From assembly GCF_029763755.1 (NCBI RefSeq), contig NZ_JARUVM010000036.1:1-40158 (forward strand): 40,158 nucleotides of DNA. Reading direction: 5' to 3'. The notes under the pieces were generated by a model. It was not told the DNA's origin. It worked only from the letters and a program-made list of their open reading frames with translations, and searched no databases. Source of the stretch: Luteimonas sp. 8-5 (lineage in GTDB: Bacteria; Pseudomonadota; Gammaproteobacteria; Xanthomonadales; Xanthomonadaceae). Both the position numbers and the translations under genes were made by a program. Numbering within the stretch: the first letter of the stretch is position 1; each line of letters starts with the position of its first letter. Shown here one piece after another: positions 18,151 to 31,700 of the stretch.

Positions 18151-18735
18151 ATGACCACGATCCGACCCCGCAAACCCTTGTCCCGCGCGGCTTCCAGGCT
18201 CCTCGGCATGCTCCTGGCGAGCCTGGCGGGGCTGGCCGTGGCCGCCGGTGGCGGCCTCCTGGACCACAGCTACCGGCCCCTGGCCGGCAAGCAGCCGGTC
18301 GACCTGGCGGCGACCTACGGCGGCAAGGTCCTGCTGATCGTCAACACCGCCAGCAAGTGCGGCTACACGCCGCAGTTCGAGGCCCTGGAAGCGCTGCACG
18401 CGAAGTACGGGGCGCAGGGGTTCGCCGTGCTCGGGTTCCCGTCCGGCGACTTCCGCTCGCAGGAATTCGAGGACGAGGACGAGATCCGGGAGTTCTGCAC
18501 GCTGACCTATGGCGTGAAGTTCCCGATGTTCGAGAAGGTGCACGTGGTCGGCGACGAAGCCACGCCGATCTACCGCGACCTGCTGGCGGCGACGGGCCAG
18601 GCGCCGAAGTGGAATTTCCATAAATACCTGGTCGGCCGGGACGGCAAGGTGCTGGCCGATTTCCCCAGCAAGACCACGCCCGACGACCCCGCGGTGGTCG
18701 CGGCGATCGAGGACGCGCTCGCGGCCGGGCGCTGA
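18151..18735 (+). CDS. Exported glutathione peroxidase family protein
   Basis: A 194-residue thiol peroxidase of the GPx fold. An N-terminal signal or anchor (MTTIRPRKPLSRAASRLLGMLLASLAGLAVAAGG) suggests a periplasmic location. The peroxidatic cysteine is C70 in NTASKCGYT; a likely resolving cysteine is C116 in IREFCTLTYGVKFPMF, typical of thioredoxin-using members; W154-N155 of the catalytic tetrad are in KWNFHKYL. The usual FPCNQF is FPSGDF here, so the tetrad glutamine is Asp (D100). It reduces hydrogen or lipid hydroperoxides, probably with a thioredoxin-like donor rather than glutathione. It is divergent from the GntR/ABC operon with a 121-base spacer. An alternative start at 18208 would shorten the n-region. 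Confidence 0.88.
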   Translation: MTTIRPRKPLSRAASRLLGMLLASLAGLAVAAGGGLLDHSYRPLAGKQPVDLAATYGGKVLLIVNTASKCGYTPQFEALEALHAKYGAQGFAVLGFPSGDFRSQEFEDEDEIREFCTLTYGVKFPMFEKVHVVGDEATPIYRDLLAATGQAPKWNFHKYLVGRDGKVLADFPSKTTPDDPAVVAAIEDALAAGR

Positions 18736-18766
18736 ACGGAGGCGGCGTGAATTCGCCGGGCCGACG

Positions 18767-18795
18767 TTGCCCGGCTGCCCTCCGGCCGCGACAAT
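18767..18795 (+). promoter_or_regulatory. Putative promoter of the mip-mip-ugd-slyX run
   Basis: TTGCCC (18767-18772), 17-base spacer, GACAAT (18790-18795). Four of six matches in each hexamer with ideal spacing; predicted start near 18802, leader about 43 bases to ATG 18845. Confidence 0.4.
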
Positions 18796-18844
18796 AGCCG
18801 TGGACCAGCCCCGGTTTTTCCCGGCATACACAGGAGTTCCACCA

Positions 18845-19786
18845 ATGACATTCTTCGCGCGCGGCATCGCCGCGCTCGCGTTCGCCGCCGCCCTCGTCGG
18901 CCTGTCCGGCAGCGCACTGGCCCAGACGAAGCCCACGCTCGACTCCGAGCGCGACAAGGTCAGCTACATGATCGGCATGGACGTGGGCCGTTCGATCGAG
19001 GCCGCGGGCCCGGACGTCGACCTGAAGGCATTCGAGCGCGCGTTGCGCAATGCGCTGGAGGGCGGCGAGCCGCTGGTGCCCGAGAGCGAAGTGCAGGCGC
19101 TGGCCCAGTCGTTGATGGCGCGCATCGCATCGCGCGCCGGCAAGCTGCCGGCAGGCACGCTGGTGCCGGAAGTGGCGCGCGACAAGGTGGGCTTCCTGGT
19201 CGGCGCCGACGTCGGTCGCCAGCTGTCCACGATCGCCGACGAAATCGAAGTGCCGATGCTCATCGAGGGCGTGCGCACCATCCTGGCCAGCACGCCGCCG
19301 CTGCTCGGCGAAGCCGAGGCCAACACGCTGCGTGCAGCGTTCGCGGAACGCATGCAGGCGCGCGCCGAAGCGCTGGCCGCGGCCGCATCGGCGAAGAACA
19401 GGGCCGACGGCGAGGCGTTCATGGCGAAGAACCGGCTGGTCAAGGGCGTGTACGCCACCGGCTCGGGGCTGCAGTACATGGTGCTGCGCCAGGGCAACGG
19501 CCCGCGTCCGGTGGCCACCGATACGGTCGAGGTCAACTATCGCGGCACCCTGCTCGACGGTACCGAGTTCGACAGCTCCTATGCGCGCGGCCGCCCGGCG
19601 ACGTTCGCGCTGTCGCAGGTGGTGGCCGGCTGGACCGAAGGCCTGGCCCTGATGCCGGTGGGCAGCAAGTACCGCTTCTGGATCCCGTCGGACCTCGGCT
19701 ATGGCAGCAAGGGAATCCCGGGTGGTCCGATCGGACCCGACGCGACGCTCGTGTTCGACGTGGAACTGCTTTCCATCCAGCCCTGA
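18845..19786 (+). CDS. Exported FKBP/Mip-type peptidyl-prolyl isomerase with duplicated N-terminal domain
   Basis: A 313-residue protein. Signal peptide 1-26 (cleavage after ALA). The Mip-like dimerisation domain (FKBP_N) occurs twice in tandem: about 34-97 (ERDKVSYMIGMDVGRSIE...) and about 109-172 (ARDKVGFLVGADVGRQLS...). A long helix (AEALAAAASAKNRADGEAFMAKN) leads to the catalytic FKBP domain from about 207, with [47 protein letters not shown] and GPDATLVFDVELL. The start is supported by AGGAG eight bases before ATG. It catalyses prolyl isomerisation and chaperones proteins in the periplasm. The neighbouring gene is a single-N-domain paralogue. Confidence 0.92.
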   Translation: MTFFARGIAALAFAAALVGLSGSALAQTKPTLDSERDKVSYMIGMDVGRSIEAAGPDVDLKAFERALRNALEGGEPLVPESEVQALAQSLMARIASRAGKLPAGTLVPEVARDKVGFLVGADVGRQLSTIADEIEVPMLIEGVRTILASTPPLLGEAEANTLRAAFAERMQARAEALAAAASAKNRADGEAFMAKNRLVKGVYATGSGLQYMVLRQGNGPRPVATDTVEVNYRGTLLDGTEFDSSYARGRPATFALSQVVAGWTEGLALMPVGSKYRFWIPSDLGYGSKGIPGGPIGPDATLVFDVELLSIQP

Positions 19787-19810
19787 CCCTTTTCCTTCCG
19801 GAGCCAACCG

Positions 19811-20581
19811 ATGCGACTGTCCCCCCGTTTTGCCGTGACCGCGCTGGCGGTATCCCTGGCGCTGCTCGCCGGTTGCAACAAGGCCGATGAGCCGAAGGGC
19901 GAGGCCAAGGCCGACGCCGCGGCGAGCGCCGATGCGGATGCGATTCCCGGTCTTCCCACCGAGAAGGACCGCAACAGCTACATGGTCGGCATGGCGCTCG
20001 GCCGCCAGTTCGAGCCGATGAAGGACGAGCTCGACATCGACGTCGTGGTCAAGGCGATCAAGACCACGCTCGCCGGCGAGAAGCTGCTGATGACCGACGA
20101 ACAGGCGCAGGCGATCGGCGAGGGCTTCCAGCGCAAGCTGCAGGCCAGGCAGATCGAGAAGATGATGGCCGATGCCAGCGCCAACGCGGAGGCGGGCGCG
20201 AAGTTCCTGGCCGAAAACGCGAAGAAGCCGGGCGTCGTGACCACCGATTCGGGCTTGCAGTACCTGGTGATCGAGCCGGGCAAGGGCGACAAGCCGACCG
20301 CGGAAGACACTGTCAGGGTCAACTACAAGGGCTCGCTGCTGGACGGCACCGTGTTCGACGATTCGGCCCAGCACGGCGGTGCGGCGGAGTTCCCGCTGGC
20401 CCAGGTGGTGCCCGGCTGGCAGGAGGGCATCGTGCTGATGCCGGTGGGCAGCAAGTACCGGTTCTGGATCCCGTCGGAGCTCGGCTACGGCGAGACCGGC
20501 ACCCCCGGCGGCCCGATTCCGCCCAACTCGACGCTGGTGTTCGAGGTCGAGCTGCTGGACATCGTCGACAAGGCGCCCTGA
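19811..20581 (+). CDS. FKBP/Mip-type peptidyl-prolyl isomerase lipoprotein
   Basis: A 256-residue Mip-like isomerase. Lipobox LLAGC with C22 after a 21-residue signal sequence, an acidic/alanine linker (23-50), one FKBP_N dimerisation domain ([33 protein letters not shown]...), a long helix, and the FKBP catalytic domain ([60 protein letters not shown]). It is an envelope folding factor, comparable to Legionella Mip. It starts 24 bases after its paralogue and ends in a TGATG overlap with ugd. Confidence 0.94.
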   Translation: MRLSPRFAVTALAVSLALLAGCNKADEPKGEAKADAAASADADAIPGLPTEKDRNSYMVGMALGRQFEPMKDELDIDVVVKAIKTTLAGEKLLMTDEQAQAIGEGFQRKLQARQIEKMMADASANAEAGAKFLAENAKKPGVVTTDSGLQYLVIEPGKGDKPTAEDTVRVNYKGSLLDGTVFDDSAQHGGAAEFPLAQVVPGWQEGIVLMPVGSKYRFWIPSELGYGETGTPGGPIPPNSTLVFEVELLDIVDKAP

Positions 20582-21933
20582 TGCGGATCGGCATCTTCGG
20601 CACCGGCTACGTCGGCCTGGTCACCGGCACCTGCCTGGCCGAAGTCGGCCACGACGTGCTTTGCATCGACGTCGATGCGGGCAAGGTCGAGCGGCTCAAC
20701 CGCGGCGAGGTGCCGATCTACGAGCCCGGACTGGAGCCGATGGTCCGTGCCAACCATGCCGAAGGCCGCCTGCGTTTCGGCACCGACGCCGCCCAGGCCA
20801 TCGACCATGGCGAAGTGCTGTTCATCGCCGTTGGCACGCCCCCGGACGAGGACGGCAGCGCGGACCTGCAGTACGTGCTTGCCGTGGCGCGCACCATCGG
20901 CGAACACCTGCAGCGCCCGGCGGTGGTGGTCAACAAGTCGACGGTCCCGGTCGGCACCGCCGACAAGGTCCGCGCCACGATCGCGACGACGCTGCAGGAA
21001 CGGGGCGTGGAGATCGATTTCGACGTGGTCTCCAATCCGGAATTCCTCAAGGAGGGCGCGGCGGTGGAAGACTGCATGCGCCCGGACCGGATCGTGGTCG
21101 GTGCCGACAACCCGGAAGCCGTGGAAAAGCTGCGCCGCATCTATGCGCCGTTCAACCGCAACCGCGAGCGGATGGTGGTGATGGACGTGCGCTCGGCCGA
21201 GCTGACCAAGTACGCCGCCAACGCGATGCTGGCGACCAAGATCAGCTTCATGAACGAGATCGCGAACATCGCCGAGCGGGTCGGTGCCGACGTGGAGATG
21301 GTGCGCCATGGCATCGGCTCGGATCCGCGCATCGGCTGGCACTTCATCTATCCCGGCGCCGGCTACGGCGGCTCCTGCTTCCCGAAGGACGTGCAGGCGC
21401 TGGCCCGCACCGCGATCGACCACGGGTATGAGCCGCGCCTGCTCGGCGCGGTCGAGGCGGTCAACGACGCGCAGAAGGGCCATCTGTTCGAGCTCGTCCA
21501 GCGCCACTACGACACCGGCGAGGACGAAGGCGTGCGCGGCAAGACCTTCGCGGTCTGGGGCCTGGCGTTCAAGCCCGATACCGACGACATGCGCGAGGCC
21601 TCGAGCGGGCGGTTGCTGGCGCAGCTGTGGGAAGCGGGCGCGCGCGTGCGCGCCTTCGACCCCGAAGCCCGAGGCGAAGCGGCCCGAATCTTCGGTGCAC
21701 GCGAAGACCTGGAGTTGTGCGCGTCAGCAGCCGATGCGCTGCAGGGCGCCGACGCCCTGGTCGTGGTCACCGAGTGGAAGCAGTTCCGCAGCCCCGATTT
21801 CGCCGCGCTGAAGTCCGCGCTGGGCGATGCGGTGGTGTTCGACGGCCGCAACCTGTACGACCCGGCCGAAGTCGAAGCCGCGGGCCTGGCGTACTACGGC
21901 ATCGGTCGTGGCCGCTCGATCGCGGGGCGCTGA
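20581..21933 (+). CDS. ugd: UDP-glucose 6-dehydrogenase
   Basis: A 450-residue NAD-dependent enzyme oxidising UDP-glucose to UDP-glucuronate for polysaccharide and LPS precursors. N-terminal Rossmann GTGYVG (7-12), [61 protein letters not shown], the catalytic nucleophile C266 in [14 protein letters not shown], and the C-terminal half with [18 protein letters not shown]. The start codon overlaps the stop of the Mip lipoprotein gene by one base (TGATG). Length and motifs are standard. Confidence 0.97.
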   Translation: MRIGIFGTGYVGLVTGTCLAEVGHDVLCIDVDAGKVERLNRGEVPIYEPGLEPMVRANHAEGRLRFGTDAAQAIDHGEVLFIAVGTPPDEDGSADLQYVLAVARTIGEHLQRPAVVVNKSTVPVGTADKVRATIATTLQERGVEIDFDVVSNPEFLKEGAAVEDCMRPDRIVVGADNPEAVEKLRRIYAPFNRNRERMVVMDVRSAELTKYAANAMLATKISFMNEIANIAERVGADVEMVRHGIGSDPRIGWHFIYPGAGYGGSCFPKDVQALARTAIDHGYEPRLLGAVEAVNDAQKGHLFELVQRHYDTGEDEGVRGKTFAVWGLAFKPDTDDMREASSGRLLAQLWEAGARVRAFDPEARGEAARIFGAREDLELCASAADALQGADALVVVTEWKQFRSPDFAALKSALGDAVVFDGRNLYDPAEVEAAGLAYYGIGRGRSIAGR

Positions 21934-21934
21934 C

Positions 21935-22153
21935 ATGGACCTGGCGACGCTGGAAGCACGGCTGGTGGAGTTGGAAACGCGGCTCGCGTTCCAGGAGCAG
22001 GCCATCGCCGATCTGAGCGATGCGCTGGCCGCCTCGCGCACGGAAGCCGCGCGCAATGCCGAGCTGCTGCGCCAGGCGTTGCAGGACCTGAAACAATCTC
22101 GCGGCGATTTCTTCGCCGATCCCTCAAGCGAACCACCGCCGCCGCATTACTGA
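21935..22153 (+). CDS. slyX: SlyX family protein
   Basis: A 72-residue coiled-coil protein: LATLEARLVELETRLAFQEQAIADLSDALAASRTEAARNAELLRQALQDLK, followed by the typical SlyX C-terminal PPPPHY. Biochemical role unknown. It begins one base after the ugd stop and ends one base before the next gene. In E. coli slyX is associated with slyD, an FKBP isomerase gene; its presence three genes after FKBP genes here echoes that context. Confidence 0.9.
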   Translation: MDLATLEARLVELETRLAFQEQAIADLSDALAASRTEAARNAELLRQALQDLKQSRGDFFADPSSEPPPPHY

Positions 22154-22154
22154 C

Positions 22155-22700
22155 ATGAGCGATTCACTCCGCGACCAGCTCCTCGGCCTCGGTTTCAAGG
22201 CGCCGGCCAAGCCAGAACGCAAACCCGACCGCAAGCCGCCCGGCCGCAAGCCCGCGGCGAAGCAGGGCGGCAAGCGCCCGCCCGCGCGCGGGCCGCGCGA
22301 GGACATCGACCTGGCCAAGGCCTATGCGATCCGTGCGCAGAAGGAAAAAGACGAACGGATCGAAGCCGAGAAGAAGAAGCAGGAAGCCGCGCGCCAGCGT
22401 CGCGAGGCGCAGGCCCGGCTGGCGCGGCTGGTCGAGGGCAAGGCGCTGAACGATCCGTCCGCCGAGATCGCGCGCCATTTCGAGTACGGCGGCAAGATCA
22501 AGCGCGTGCACGTCAACGAGGCGCAGCTCAAGGCCCTCAACGCCGGCGAACTCGGCGTGGTCCAGGTCAACGGCCGCTACCTGCTGCTGGAAGCGAAGCT
22601 GCTGGCCGAGGCCGAGCAGGTCTTCCCGCAGGCCGTGGCGCTGAAGGTCGACCCGGACGCGGCGCCGGAAGACGACGTGCCGCCCGACCTGGTCTGGTAG
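22155..22700 (+). CDS. DUF2058 (YaiL-like) nucleoprotein/polysaccharide-associated protein
   Basis: A 181-residue cytoplasmic protein of the DUF2058 family. N-terminal MSDSLRDQLLGLGFKAP is the family signature. It is followed by a very basic Lys/Pro/Arg stretch (residues 15-50), a charged helix (KEKDERIEAEKKKQEAARQRREAQARLARLVEG), and a compact C-terminal region (IARHFEYGGKIKRVHVNEAQLKALNAGELGVVQVNGRYLLL). Molecular role is not established. The stop TAG abuts, base for base, the stop of the convergent metH(C) gene. Confidence 0.88.
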   Translation: MSDSLRDQLLGLGFKAPAKPERKPDRKPPGRKPAAKQGGKRPPARGPREDIDLAKAYAIRAQKEKDERIEAEKKKQEAARQRREAQARLARLVEGKALNDPSAEIARHFEYGGKIKRVHVNEAQLKALNAGELGVVQVNGRYLLLEAKLLAEAEQVFPQAVALKVDPDAAPEDDVPPDLVW

Positions 22701-25408
<2,708 letters not shown>

Positions 25409-25412
<4 letters not shown>

Positions 25413-26470
25413 GCCGCGTCCGCCAGGGCGGGCACCGCGCGCGGCGCGAGGCCGCGCACCGCCTCGGCGATCGCGGCGATGTGTTCCGGGGTGGTGCCGC
25501 AGCAGCCACCGACCAGGTTGAGCAGGCCGCTTTCGGCGAAGCCGCGCAGGTCGCGGGCCATGTCTTCCGGGGTCTCGTCGTAGCCGCCGAACGCATTCGG
25601 AAGGCCGGCATTCGGGTGCGCGCTGACCCGCGTGTCGGCGACCTGCGCGAGCACGTCCACGTGCTGCCGCAGTTCCTTGGCGCCCAGGGCGCAGTTCAGG
25701 CCGATGGACAGCGGGTGCGCATGGCGCAGCGAATACCAGAACGCCTCGGCGGTCTGGCCGGAGAGCGTGCGCCCGGAGGCGTCGGTGATGGTGCCGGAGA
25801 TCATCACCGGCAACCGGCCGCCCGCGGCTGCGAACGCGTCGTCGATCGCGAACAGCGCGGCCTTGGCGTTGAGCGTGTCGAAGATGGTTTCCACCATGAG
25901 GATGTCGGCGCCGCCTTCGATCAGGCCGTCGGCGGCTTCGCGATAGGCCTCGGCCAGCTCGTCGAACGATACGGCGCGGAAGCCGGGGCGGTTCACGTCC
26001 GGGCTCAGCGAGGCGGTGCGGCTGGTCGGCCCGAGCACGCCCACGGCGAAGCGGGGCTGCCCCGGCGTGCGCGCTTCGGCCGCGTCGCAGGCCGCGCGCG
26101 CCAGCACGGCGCCTTCGCGGTTGAGTTCGCGCACCAGGTCCTGCAGGCCGTAGTCCGCCAGGGAAACCCGGGTCGAGTTGAAGGTGTTGGTTTCGACCAG
26201 GTCGGCGCCGGCGTCCAGGTATGCCTGGTGGATGCCGCCGATGATGTCGGGGCGTACCAGGGTGAGCAGGTCGTTGTTGCCGCGCTGGTCGTGTGCGGCG
26301 TCGGCGAAGCGCTGGCCGCGATAGTCGGCCTCCTGCAGCTCGTGGCGCTGGATCATCGTGCCCATCGCGCCGTCGATCACCAGGATGCGCGCGGCGAGCG
26401 CAGCCTCCAGGGCCGCGACGCGGGCCGGGTTCAACCAGGGGAGGCTTGTGATGGTGTCCTGGCCGCTCAT
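25409..26470 (-). CDS. metH: Methionine synthase homocysteine-binding subunit (MetH N-terminal module)
   Basis: A 353-residue zinc-dependent homocysteine S-methyltransferase module. Visible: [77 protein letters not shown] and FDTLNAKAA. Zinc ligands are C260 ([12 protein letters not shown]) and C323/C324 ([11 protein letters not shown]). In E. coli this is the first domain of one 1227-residue MetH; here it is a separate polypeptide. The start overlaps the sahR stop (ATGA) and its stop overlaps the start of the other MetH part (ATGA), so three proteins are translationally linked. Confidence 0.95.
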
Positions 26471-27396
26471 GGCTTGCGTCCGATCAGCGAGATCACTTCG
26501 AAGTGCGGCGGGCGCCGCTCGCGCGTCACCGTTTCGCTGGACAGCAGCTCGAGTCCGGCCTTGTCGATGAAGCGCCGCAGTTCCTTGTCGGTGAAGCCCA
26601 GGTTGACGTGGCCGAAGGCTTCGACCGCCGCGCGGTGGCCGTGCCGGGCCAGGCTCGACAGCAGCAGCTGGCCGCCGGGCCGCAGGACCCGCGCGGCTTC
26701 CGCCACGGCGTGCGCCGGCTTCGCGGCGTAGGTGAGAGCGTGCATCAGCACCACCAGGTCGAAACTGTCGTCGTCGCAGGGCAGGGCATGCATGTCGCCT
26801 TCGCGCACCTCGACGTTGGGGAAGCGGCTCAGGCGCTCGGCCGCGGCCGCGACCACGCGCGGGCTGGTGTCGATGCACACGTAGCGGCCCGAATGCGGCG
26901 CCAGCAGCTCGGCCAGCACGCCGTCGCCGGAGGCGATGTCGAGTACGTCCCCCGGTTCCAGCAGCGGCAGCGCGGTACGTGCCAGCGCTTCCCAGGTGCG
27001 GCCCGGGGAGTAATGGCGTTCCATGTCGCCGGCCACCGAGTCGGCCCAGTTCTGGTCGGCCGCGCGGGTGGCGAGCACTCCCGGCACGCGGCTTGCGTCC
27101 TGGCGCAGCAGCGGATCGTCGCTGCCGGTGCTGATCGAATGCCATAGGGCACGCTGGGCCGGATCGAGCGCGGCCTCGTCGAAACGGTAGTAGGCGGAAA
27201 CGCCGGCGCGGCGGTCGCGCACCAGCCCGGCCTCCTTGAGTTTGGCCAGGTGGGTGGACACGCGCGGCTGCGCGAGCCGGGTGATCGCGGACAGCTCGGC
27301 CACGGTGAGCTCCTCGCCTTCCAGCAATGCCAGCAGGCGCACGCGGGTAGCGTCGGCGAATACCTTCAGGCGGTTCGACCAGCCTTCGAGGTCCAT
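26467..27396 (-). CDS. sahR: SahR-type ArsR regulator fused to an SAH-binding methyltransferase domain
   Basis: A 309-residue fusion. Residues 1-75 are an ArsR winged helix ([55 protein letters not shown]). Residues 125-309 are a class I SAM methyltransferase fold (motif [10 protein letters not shown] at 151-159, then YVCIDTSP, then [31 protein letters not shown]). This architecture directly upstream of metH is that of SahR, a repressor of methyl-cycle genes that leaves DNA when S-adenosylhomocysteine binds its methyltransferase-like domain (known for Proteobacteria). No metal-binding cysteines of metal-sensing ArsR proteins are seen. The stop overlaps metH(N). A 28-bp palindrome immediately upstream is its likely operator. 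Confidence 0.9.
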   Translation of the reverse strand: MDLEGWSNRLKVFADATRVRLLALLEGEELTVAELSAITRLAQPRVSTHLAKLKEAGLVRDRRAGVSAYYRFDEAALDPAQRALWHSISTGSDDPLLRQDASRVPGVLATRAADQNWADSVAGDMERHYSPGRTWEALARTALPLLEPGDVLDIASGDGVLAELLAPHSGRYVCIDTSPRVVAAAAERLSRFPNVEVREGDMHALPCDDDSFDLVVLMHALTYAAKPAHAVAEAARVLRPGGQLLLSSLARHGHRAAVEAFGHVNLGFTDKELRRFIDKAGLELLSSETVTRERRPPHFEVISLIGRKP

Positions 27397-27398
27397 GA

Positions 27399-27426
27399 AT
27401 ATCTTTCCATCGCGATTCAACGATAT
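27399..27426. promoter_or_regulatory. 28-bp palindrome upstream of sahR, candidate SahR operator
   Basis: A near-perfect palindrome centred on ATCGCGAT with outer arms ATATC and GATAT; half-site ATATCnTTnnATCG, 11 of 14 positions symmetric. It begins two bases before the sahR start codon (27396) and overlaps TTATAT/TATATC sequences that could be the -10. Binding would repress the sahR-metH operon. The only other gene it could affect is the divergent acyl-CoA dehydrogenase about 100 bases away. Confidence 0.7.
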
Positions 27427-27486
27427 AAGTCTCTGCCGGTTGCGGCGCCGGGTCAAGCCGGGGTTCGGTTCTGCGCGGCGCCCGGC

Positions 27487-27492
27487 TACAAT
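27487..27492 (+). promoter_or_regulatory. Putative -10 element of the acyl-CoA dehydrogenase gene
   Basis: TACAAT, five of six matches, in the sahR/acyl-CoA dehydrogenase divergent spacer. The position 17 bases upstream reads TTCGGT, a poor -35. Predicted start near 27499, leaving about 27 bases before GTG 27526. Confidence 0.4.
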
Positions 27493-27525
27493 TGCGGTTC
27501 TGTCATGTCTTGCCAGGGTGGCCGC

Positions 27526-28674
<1,149 letters not shown>

Positions 28675-28742
28675 GCCAGGCCATGCGCGTCCCCGAAAAA
28701 CCAGAACAGCAGTCGATTTCCCTCCGTTTCTGAACCACACGG

Positions 28743-28764
28743 GGCCCGTGCAGTTGCGCGGGCC
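28743..28764 (+). other. Hairpin in the leader of the glutamate dehydrogenase gene
   Basis: GGCCCG (28743-28748) pairs with CGGGCC (28759-28764) around a 10-base loop. It has no downstream U tract, so it is not a standard Rho-independent terminator. It lies 26 bases before ATG 28790, in the 115-base spacer after the acyl-CoA dehydrogenase gene. Possible leader structure; no further signal seen. Confidence 0.35.
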
Positions 28765-28789
28765 TCACTGCATCCGGACACAGGAATCC

Positions 28790-31700
28790 ATGAACGCAGC
28801 AAAGAAGAAACCCAGGCCCGCAACCGGCAAGAAGAGCGCACGGGGCAGGACGTCGATCGAACCGATCCTGGAGGCGCTGCGCAAGCGCGCCCCCAAGGCG
28901 ATGCAGGCGCAGGCGGAGGCGTTCGCCAAGGCCTTCTACGTGCGCATGTCGGACGACGAGATCGTCCAGCACAGCGCCGACGGCTGGGCCAACCTGGCGT
29001 GGGACTTCCTCGAGCAGGCGCGCAAGCGCAAGCCGGGCACGGCCGAAGTGCGCGTGTTCAACGCCAGCGTCGAGAACAACGGGTGGGAGTCGCCGCACAC
29101 CGTGGTCCAGGTGGTCAACGACGACATGCCGTTCCTGGTCGATTCGGTGACCATGGCCTTGGCCGACCAGGGCATCGGCGTGCACGTGCTCGGCCACCCC
29201 GTGGTTCCGGTCAAGCGCGACAAGGCGGGCAAGCTGGTCGCGGTCGGCAGCGAAGCAGGCGAGGGTGCCCAGGGCGAATCGCTGATCCACCTGGAGATCG
29301 ACCGCCAGACCGCCGCCGCCATGCCGGCGATCGAGGCAAGCATCCGCGCGGTGCTGCAGGACGTGCGCGCGAGCGTGTCCGACTGGGGCGAGATGCGCGC
29401 CAGGATGCTGGCCATCGCCGACGAGCTGTCGAGCCGGCGCATGCCGGTGTCCGATGCCGGCCGTGCCGAAGCCCAGGAGTTCCTGCGCTGGGCCGCCGAC
29501 AACCATTTCACCTTCCTCGGCTACCGCGAATACGACGTCGTTCGCAAGGGCGGCAGCGAACTGCTGTGCGCCGACGAGTCCACCGGCCTGGGCCTGCTGC
29601 GCGGCCGCGAGAAGGGCAAGGCGCGCGACCTGAAGACGCTGGCGGCGCACTACATGCCGCAATCGGGTTCGGTCGACGCCCTGATCCTGACCAAGACCAA
29701 TGCGCGCGCCACCGTGCACCGCCCCGGTTACATGGATTACATCGGGGTGCTCAAGTTCGACAAGGACGGCCGTCCGGCCGCCGAGCAGCGTTTCCTCGGC
29801 CTCTACACCTCCAGCGCCTACAGCCGCCGCCCGTGGGAGATCCCGCTGGTGCGCGAGCGCCACGAGTACGTGATGCGCAAGTCCGGCCTGTCGCCCAGTG
29901 GGCACAGCGGCAAGGCGCTGCGCCACATCATCGAAAGCCTGCCGCGCGACGAGCTGTTCCAGGCCACCGAAGAAGAGCTGCTGCGGACCGCAACCGGCAT
30001 CCTCGGCCTGCAGGAGCGCGTGCGCAGCAAGCTGTTCCTGCGCCGCGACCGCTACGGCCGCGTCTGGTCGGCGCTCGTCTACATCCCGCGCGACCGCTTC
30101 AACACCGACGTGCGCCACCGCATCGAACGCATGCTCAAGCGCAGCCTGGGTGGCGACAGCGTCGACACCACGGTGCAGCTGGGCGAATCTCCGCTGGCGC
30201 AGTTGCACATGATCATCCGCCCGAAGTCGGGCGAGGCCGCCGAGGTCGACGTCGCGGAGTTGGAGGAGAAGCTCGCCGGCATCGTGCGCAACTGGCAGGA
30301 CGACCTGCGCGAGGAACTGGTCGCCGCCGAAGGCGAGGAGCGCGGGCTCAAGCTGGCCAACCGCTATGGCCGCGCGCTGCCGACCGGCTACATCGAGCAG
30401 GTCACGCCGGCGATCGCCGCCCGCGACGTGCAGTGCCTGGCCTCGCTGGCCGACGCCGGCGACCTGCGCGTCAACCTGTACCGCTCGCGCCGGGGCGAGG
30501 GCGGGCTGCGCCTGAAGTTCTACCGCCTGGACCACGACATTCCGCTGTCCGATGCGCTGCCGATGATGGAGAACATGGGGCTGCGGGTGATCACCGAGCA
30601 TCCGTTCCGCATCGAGCTGCCCGGCAGCGACGGCGAGACCGTGGCCTGGATCCAGGACTTCGAGGTCGAGGCCGCGCGCCCCGACCTCGACATCACCACC
30701 CTGGAAGCCGATTTCGAGGAAGCCTTCGCCCAGCTCTGGCGCGGCCAGGCCGAGAACGACGGCTTCAACCGCCTGATCCTGGGAGCCAGCCTGACCTGGC
30801 GCCAGGTGTCGGTGCTGCGCGCCTACGGCAAGTACCTGCAGCAAGTGGGCGTGCCGTTCTCGCAGAGCTACGTCGAGGAGACGTTCAACCGCTACCCGCT
30901 GCTGGCGCGGCTGGTGGTGGCGCAGTTCGAGGCGAAGTTCGACCCCGCCGCCGAAGGCGACAAGGCGGCCGCAAAGCGTGGCAAGGCGGCGTTGCAGCAG
31001 GACCTGCATTCGCTGGCGCCCGACGAGGCCACCCGCGCCGCGCTGCAGCCGGTGCTCGATGCGTTCGGCGGCAAGCGCGAGCGCCAGGTCGACGCGATCC
31101 GCAGTGCGCTCAAGGGCCTGCTCGACAGGGTCGCGAGCCTCGACCAGGACCGCATCCTGCGCAGCTTCATCGGCTGCATCGACGCGACCCTGCGCACCAG
31201 CTACTACATCGACTACACCCGGGGCGGCACCCGCGTCGATGCGCGCGGCAACGGCGTGCGCGCCGATGGCGGCCCGGCCGACTACATCGCGTTCAAGCTC
31301 GATGCGGCCAAGGTGCCGGATGCGCCCAAGCCGCGCCCCTACCGCGAGATCTGGGTGTGCGGTCCGCGAGTGGAAGGCGTGCACCTGCGCTTCGGCCCGG
31401 TCGCGCGAGGCGGCCTGCGCTGGTCCGACCGCCGCGAGGATTTCCGCACCGAAGTGCTGGGCCTGGTCAAGGCGCAGATGGTCAAGAACACGGTGATCGT
31501 GCCGGTCGGTTCCAAGGGCGGCTTCTTCTGCAAGCAGCTGCCCGATCCGTCGGTGGACCGCGACGGCTGGCTGGCCGAGGGCAAGGCCTGCTACAAGCGC
31601 TTCATCAACGGCCTGCTCGACATCACCGACAACCTGGTCGACGGCAAGGTCGTGCATCCGTCCAACGTGGTGCGCCACGACGGCGACGACCCCTACCTGG

